DNA of 64,000 nucleotides from Listeria floridensis FSL S10-1187 (lineage in GTDB: Bacteria > Bacillota > Bacilli > Lactobacillales > Listeriaceae): contig NZ_AODF01000028.1 in assembly GCF_000525875.1 (NCBI RefSeq), positions 1-64,000 on the forward strand, given 5' to 3'. The notes beneath the pieces were generated by a model. It ran no database searches. It saw only the letters and a program-made list of their open reading frames with translations, and was not told where the DNA came from. Shown here one piece after another: positions 62,460-64,000 of the stretch (the first letter of the stretch is position 1; each line of letters starts with the position of its first letter). Made by a program: the position numbers and the translations under genes.

Positions 62460-63529
62460 AACCGCTCCTTCGCATATTTATCCCAGTAATCTTACTGGCG
62501 CTTGTGATGATGCTTCTATCCAGTTTTATGAACCGCGAACAAGGCTATGCAGGTGGCAATACCCTAACCATTTATAATTGGGGAGATTATATTGATCCCG
62601 ATTTAATTAAGAAGTTTGAAAAAGAAACGGGCATCAAAGTCATCTATCAAACCTTTGATTCAAATGAAGCGATGATGACAAAAATTGAGCAAGGCGGAAC
62701 CACATTTGATATTGCTGTTCCAAGTGATTATGCGATCAATAAAATGAAACAAGAAAATTTACTAATCCCACTTGATCATTCCAAGTTGAGTAATGAAAAG
62801 TATATCGATAAGCGCTTCATGAATCTATCCTTTGACGAGCACAACAAGTATTCCATGCCTTATTTCTGGGGAACACTCGGCATCATTTACAATAAAAAGA
62901 TGTTCCCAGATAAAGATTTCTCTACGTGGGATGCACTTTGGGATAAAGACTTGGAGAATCAAATTCTCCTAATCGATGGAGCTCGCGAAGTAATCGGGCT
63001 TGGTCTAAACAGCCTTGGATACTCACTAAATGACACTAGCGATGCCCATCTCAATCAAGCACTTGCCAAGCTGAAAAAAATGACCCCAAATGTGAAAGCG
63101 GTCGTCGGCGATGAAATCAAACTTTTGATGGCAGACGATGAAGCCGGAGTAGCCGTAACCTTCTCCGGTGAAGCTTCTGAGATGCTCGACAATAACAAAG
63201 ATTTGGATTATGTGATTCCTACACAAGGTTCCAATCTTTGGTTTGATAATATGGTCATTCCAAAAACAGCTAAAAATATTGATGGTGCCCATAAGTTCAT
63301 CAACTTCATGCTAAATCCAAAAAATGCGGCAGCTAATGCGGAGTATGTAGGTTATGCGACCCCAAATACCGCAGCAGAAAAATTACTTCCAAAAGACGTT
63401 TCGAGCGACAAACGTTTCTATCCAAACATGGACGAGCTAAATAACTTAGAGGTATACGATAATCTTGGAAAACGGATGCTGTCTCACTATAATGAGCTGT
63501 TCTTAGAATTTAAAATGTATCGTAAGTAA
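62456..63529 (+). CDS. potD: Spermidine/putrescine-binding protein PotD
   Basis: A 357-residue extracytoplasmic binding protein. The N-terminus (PLLRIFIPVILLALVMMLLS) is a hydrophobic anchor without a lipobox cysteine. The mature domain has TIYNWGDYIDPDLIKKFEKETGIKV and YSMPYFWGTLGIIYNKKMF, which match the PotD ligand site. It is the last gene of the operon and is followed by a strong terminator. Confidence 0.95.
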   Translation: MKPLLRIFIPVILLALVMMLLSSFMNREQGYAGGNTLTIYNWGDYIDPDLIKKFEKETGIKVIYQTFDSNEAMMTKIEQGGTTFDIAVPSDYAINKMKQENLLIPLDHSKLSNEKYIDKRFMNLSFDEHNKYSMPYFWGTLGIIYNKKMFPDKDFSTWDALWDKDLENQILLIDGAREVIGLGLNSLGYSLNDTSDAHLNQALAKLKKMTPNVKAVVGDEIKLLMADDEAGVAVTFSGEASEMLDNNKDLDYVIPTQGSNLWFDNMVIPKTAKNIDGAHKFINFMLNPKNAAANAEYVGYATPNTAAEKLLPKDVSSDKRFYPNMDELNNLEVYDNLGKRMLSHYNELFLEFKMYRK

Positions 63530-63579
63530 AAGCAGAAAGACGAGTTAGTATAGGCGGCTAACTCGTCTTTCTGCTTTAT
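63530..63579 (+). terminator. Terminator of the pot operon
   Basis: AAGCAGAAAGACGAGTTAG pairs perfectly with CTAACTCGTCTTTCTGCTT over a 9-base loop. Confidence 0.9.
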
Positions 63580-63624
63580 AAGAAGCGTGCTAATCTGTAA
63601 AAAAGTTGGATGAGATGAACCCAA

Positions 63625-63836
63625 GTGATCAAACTTGAAACACTTCAAGCAATCAGTGTAGAAAAATTTCCTGATACCTTCTAAGCGATAATAGCGCAGA
63701 AAATATGCAGGCTTATTTCGATAATGCCCATAATCTTAAACAATTAGAAGCAGATAACCCCAATCCTTATTTAAGTTTTTATTTCTTTTAAGAAGCTAAA
63801 AACTTAGCCAAGTATTTGAAATTTAATTTTGGTTAA
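63625..63836 (+). pseudogene. Decayed GNAT acetyltransferase
   Basis: Fragments of a PaiA-like acetyltransferase are visible in shifting frames: ETLQAISVEKFPDTF (63635 on), then after a frame change SDNSAENMQAYFDNAHNLKQLEADNP, and further KYLKFNFG around 63808-63832. At least two frame changes and a stop break it. The catalytic part is missing, so it is a remnant of a gene that was once full length. Confidence 0.6.
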
Positions 63837-63840
63837 AACG

Positions 63841-64000
63841 CTAAAAATAATATTTTTGATTAGTACGAATTAAAGCTAATTGAAACTCATAAGCAAAGCC
63901 CTTTCGCTCAAGTTCAATTATTAGCGCTCTTTGGGTGGGCTTTGAAGCAAGATCGGCCTTAACGATATCTGGACTTGACATCATTTGATTGTAACGAGGA
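63841..64000 (-). CDS. Unknown protein, C-terminal part (runs off the edge)
   Basis: The minus-strand frame is open from the right edge to TAG 63841-63843 and gives about 52 residues ending RTNQKYYF. It is mixed polar and helical, with SSPDIVKADL and RALIIELERKGFAYEF. I do not recognise it. The start lies outside the window. Confidence 0.4.
   Translation of the reverse strand, partial: PRYNQMMSSPDIVKADLASKPTQRALIIELERKGFAYEFQLALIRTNQKYYF

Overview
The window is a low-GC Gram-positive chromosome segment, most likely from Listeriaceae and probably a Listeria of the sensu lato group. Evidence: the order est-rnr-smpB-ssrA, a tmRNA tag ending in LAFAA, a Listeria-like EsxA, a potABCD operon preceded by an XRE-cupin regulator, a relP-type alarmone synthetase, and WxL and LXG surface or secretion loci. 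I cannot name the species. The xylose/isoprimeverose operon argues against species that do not use xylose.

Layout. 0.2-4.4 kb: carboxylesterase, RNase R, SmpB and tmRNA (trans-translation). 4.4-6.3 kb: an AT-rich island behind ssrA with an integrase remnant, two related small secreted proteins and an ArsD-like protein. 6.3-14.1 kb: cell-surface region with EsxA, a two-component system, and a WxL locus (lectin-WxL protein, small sortase substrate, two WxL proteins, DUF916/DUF3324 protein). 14.1-17.1 kb: HsdR_N-like nuclease, XRE repressor, orphan tyrosine-kinase pair. 17.5-21.3 kb: threonine use (Kbl, Tdh, SteT-like exchanger, tiny membrane protein). 21.4-26.8 kb: MtlR-type regulator, small stand-alone genes, and a LicT-type antiterminator with its own RAT leader. 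27.4-30.4 kb: a type VII (LXG) toxin operon with DUF443 and DUF4176 partners. 30.5-34.3 kb: two M20 amidohydrolases around an MFS transporter. 34.5-43.3 kb: Crp/Fnr regulator, XylR and xylABPQ. 43.4-49.9 kb: Ada, a truncated polymorphic toxin, a lysine-riboswitch-controlled permease and a MutS2-like protein with a structured leader. 50.1-64 kb: YeiH/LysR, HxlR and small redox genes, RelP, NhaP, puuR-like regulator with potABCD, a decayed acetyltransferase and a partial gene at the edge.

A striking feature of the data is that at least twelve otherwise normal genes are broken by single-base indels, mostly in A or T runs of 6-9 bases (est, tdh, crp, xylR, xylB, ada, lysP, potA, potB, WxL genes, the ssrA-island genes). 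Indels of this kind in housekeeping genes look like homopolymer sequencing error, so I annotate such genes as one CDS each and mark the break.

The candidates that most deserve follow-up are the ssrA-linked island of paralogous secreted proteins with an overlapping ArsD-like partner, the LXG/DUF443 toxin operon with a probable ATT start, the PT-TG toxin whose C-terminus has been replaced by a permease terminator, and the nested 98-nt RNA fold plus tandem terminators in front of the MutS2-like gene.
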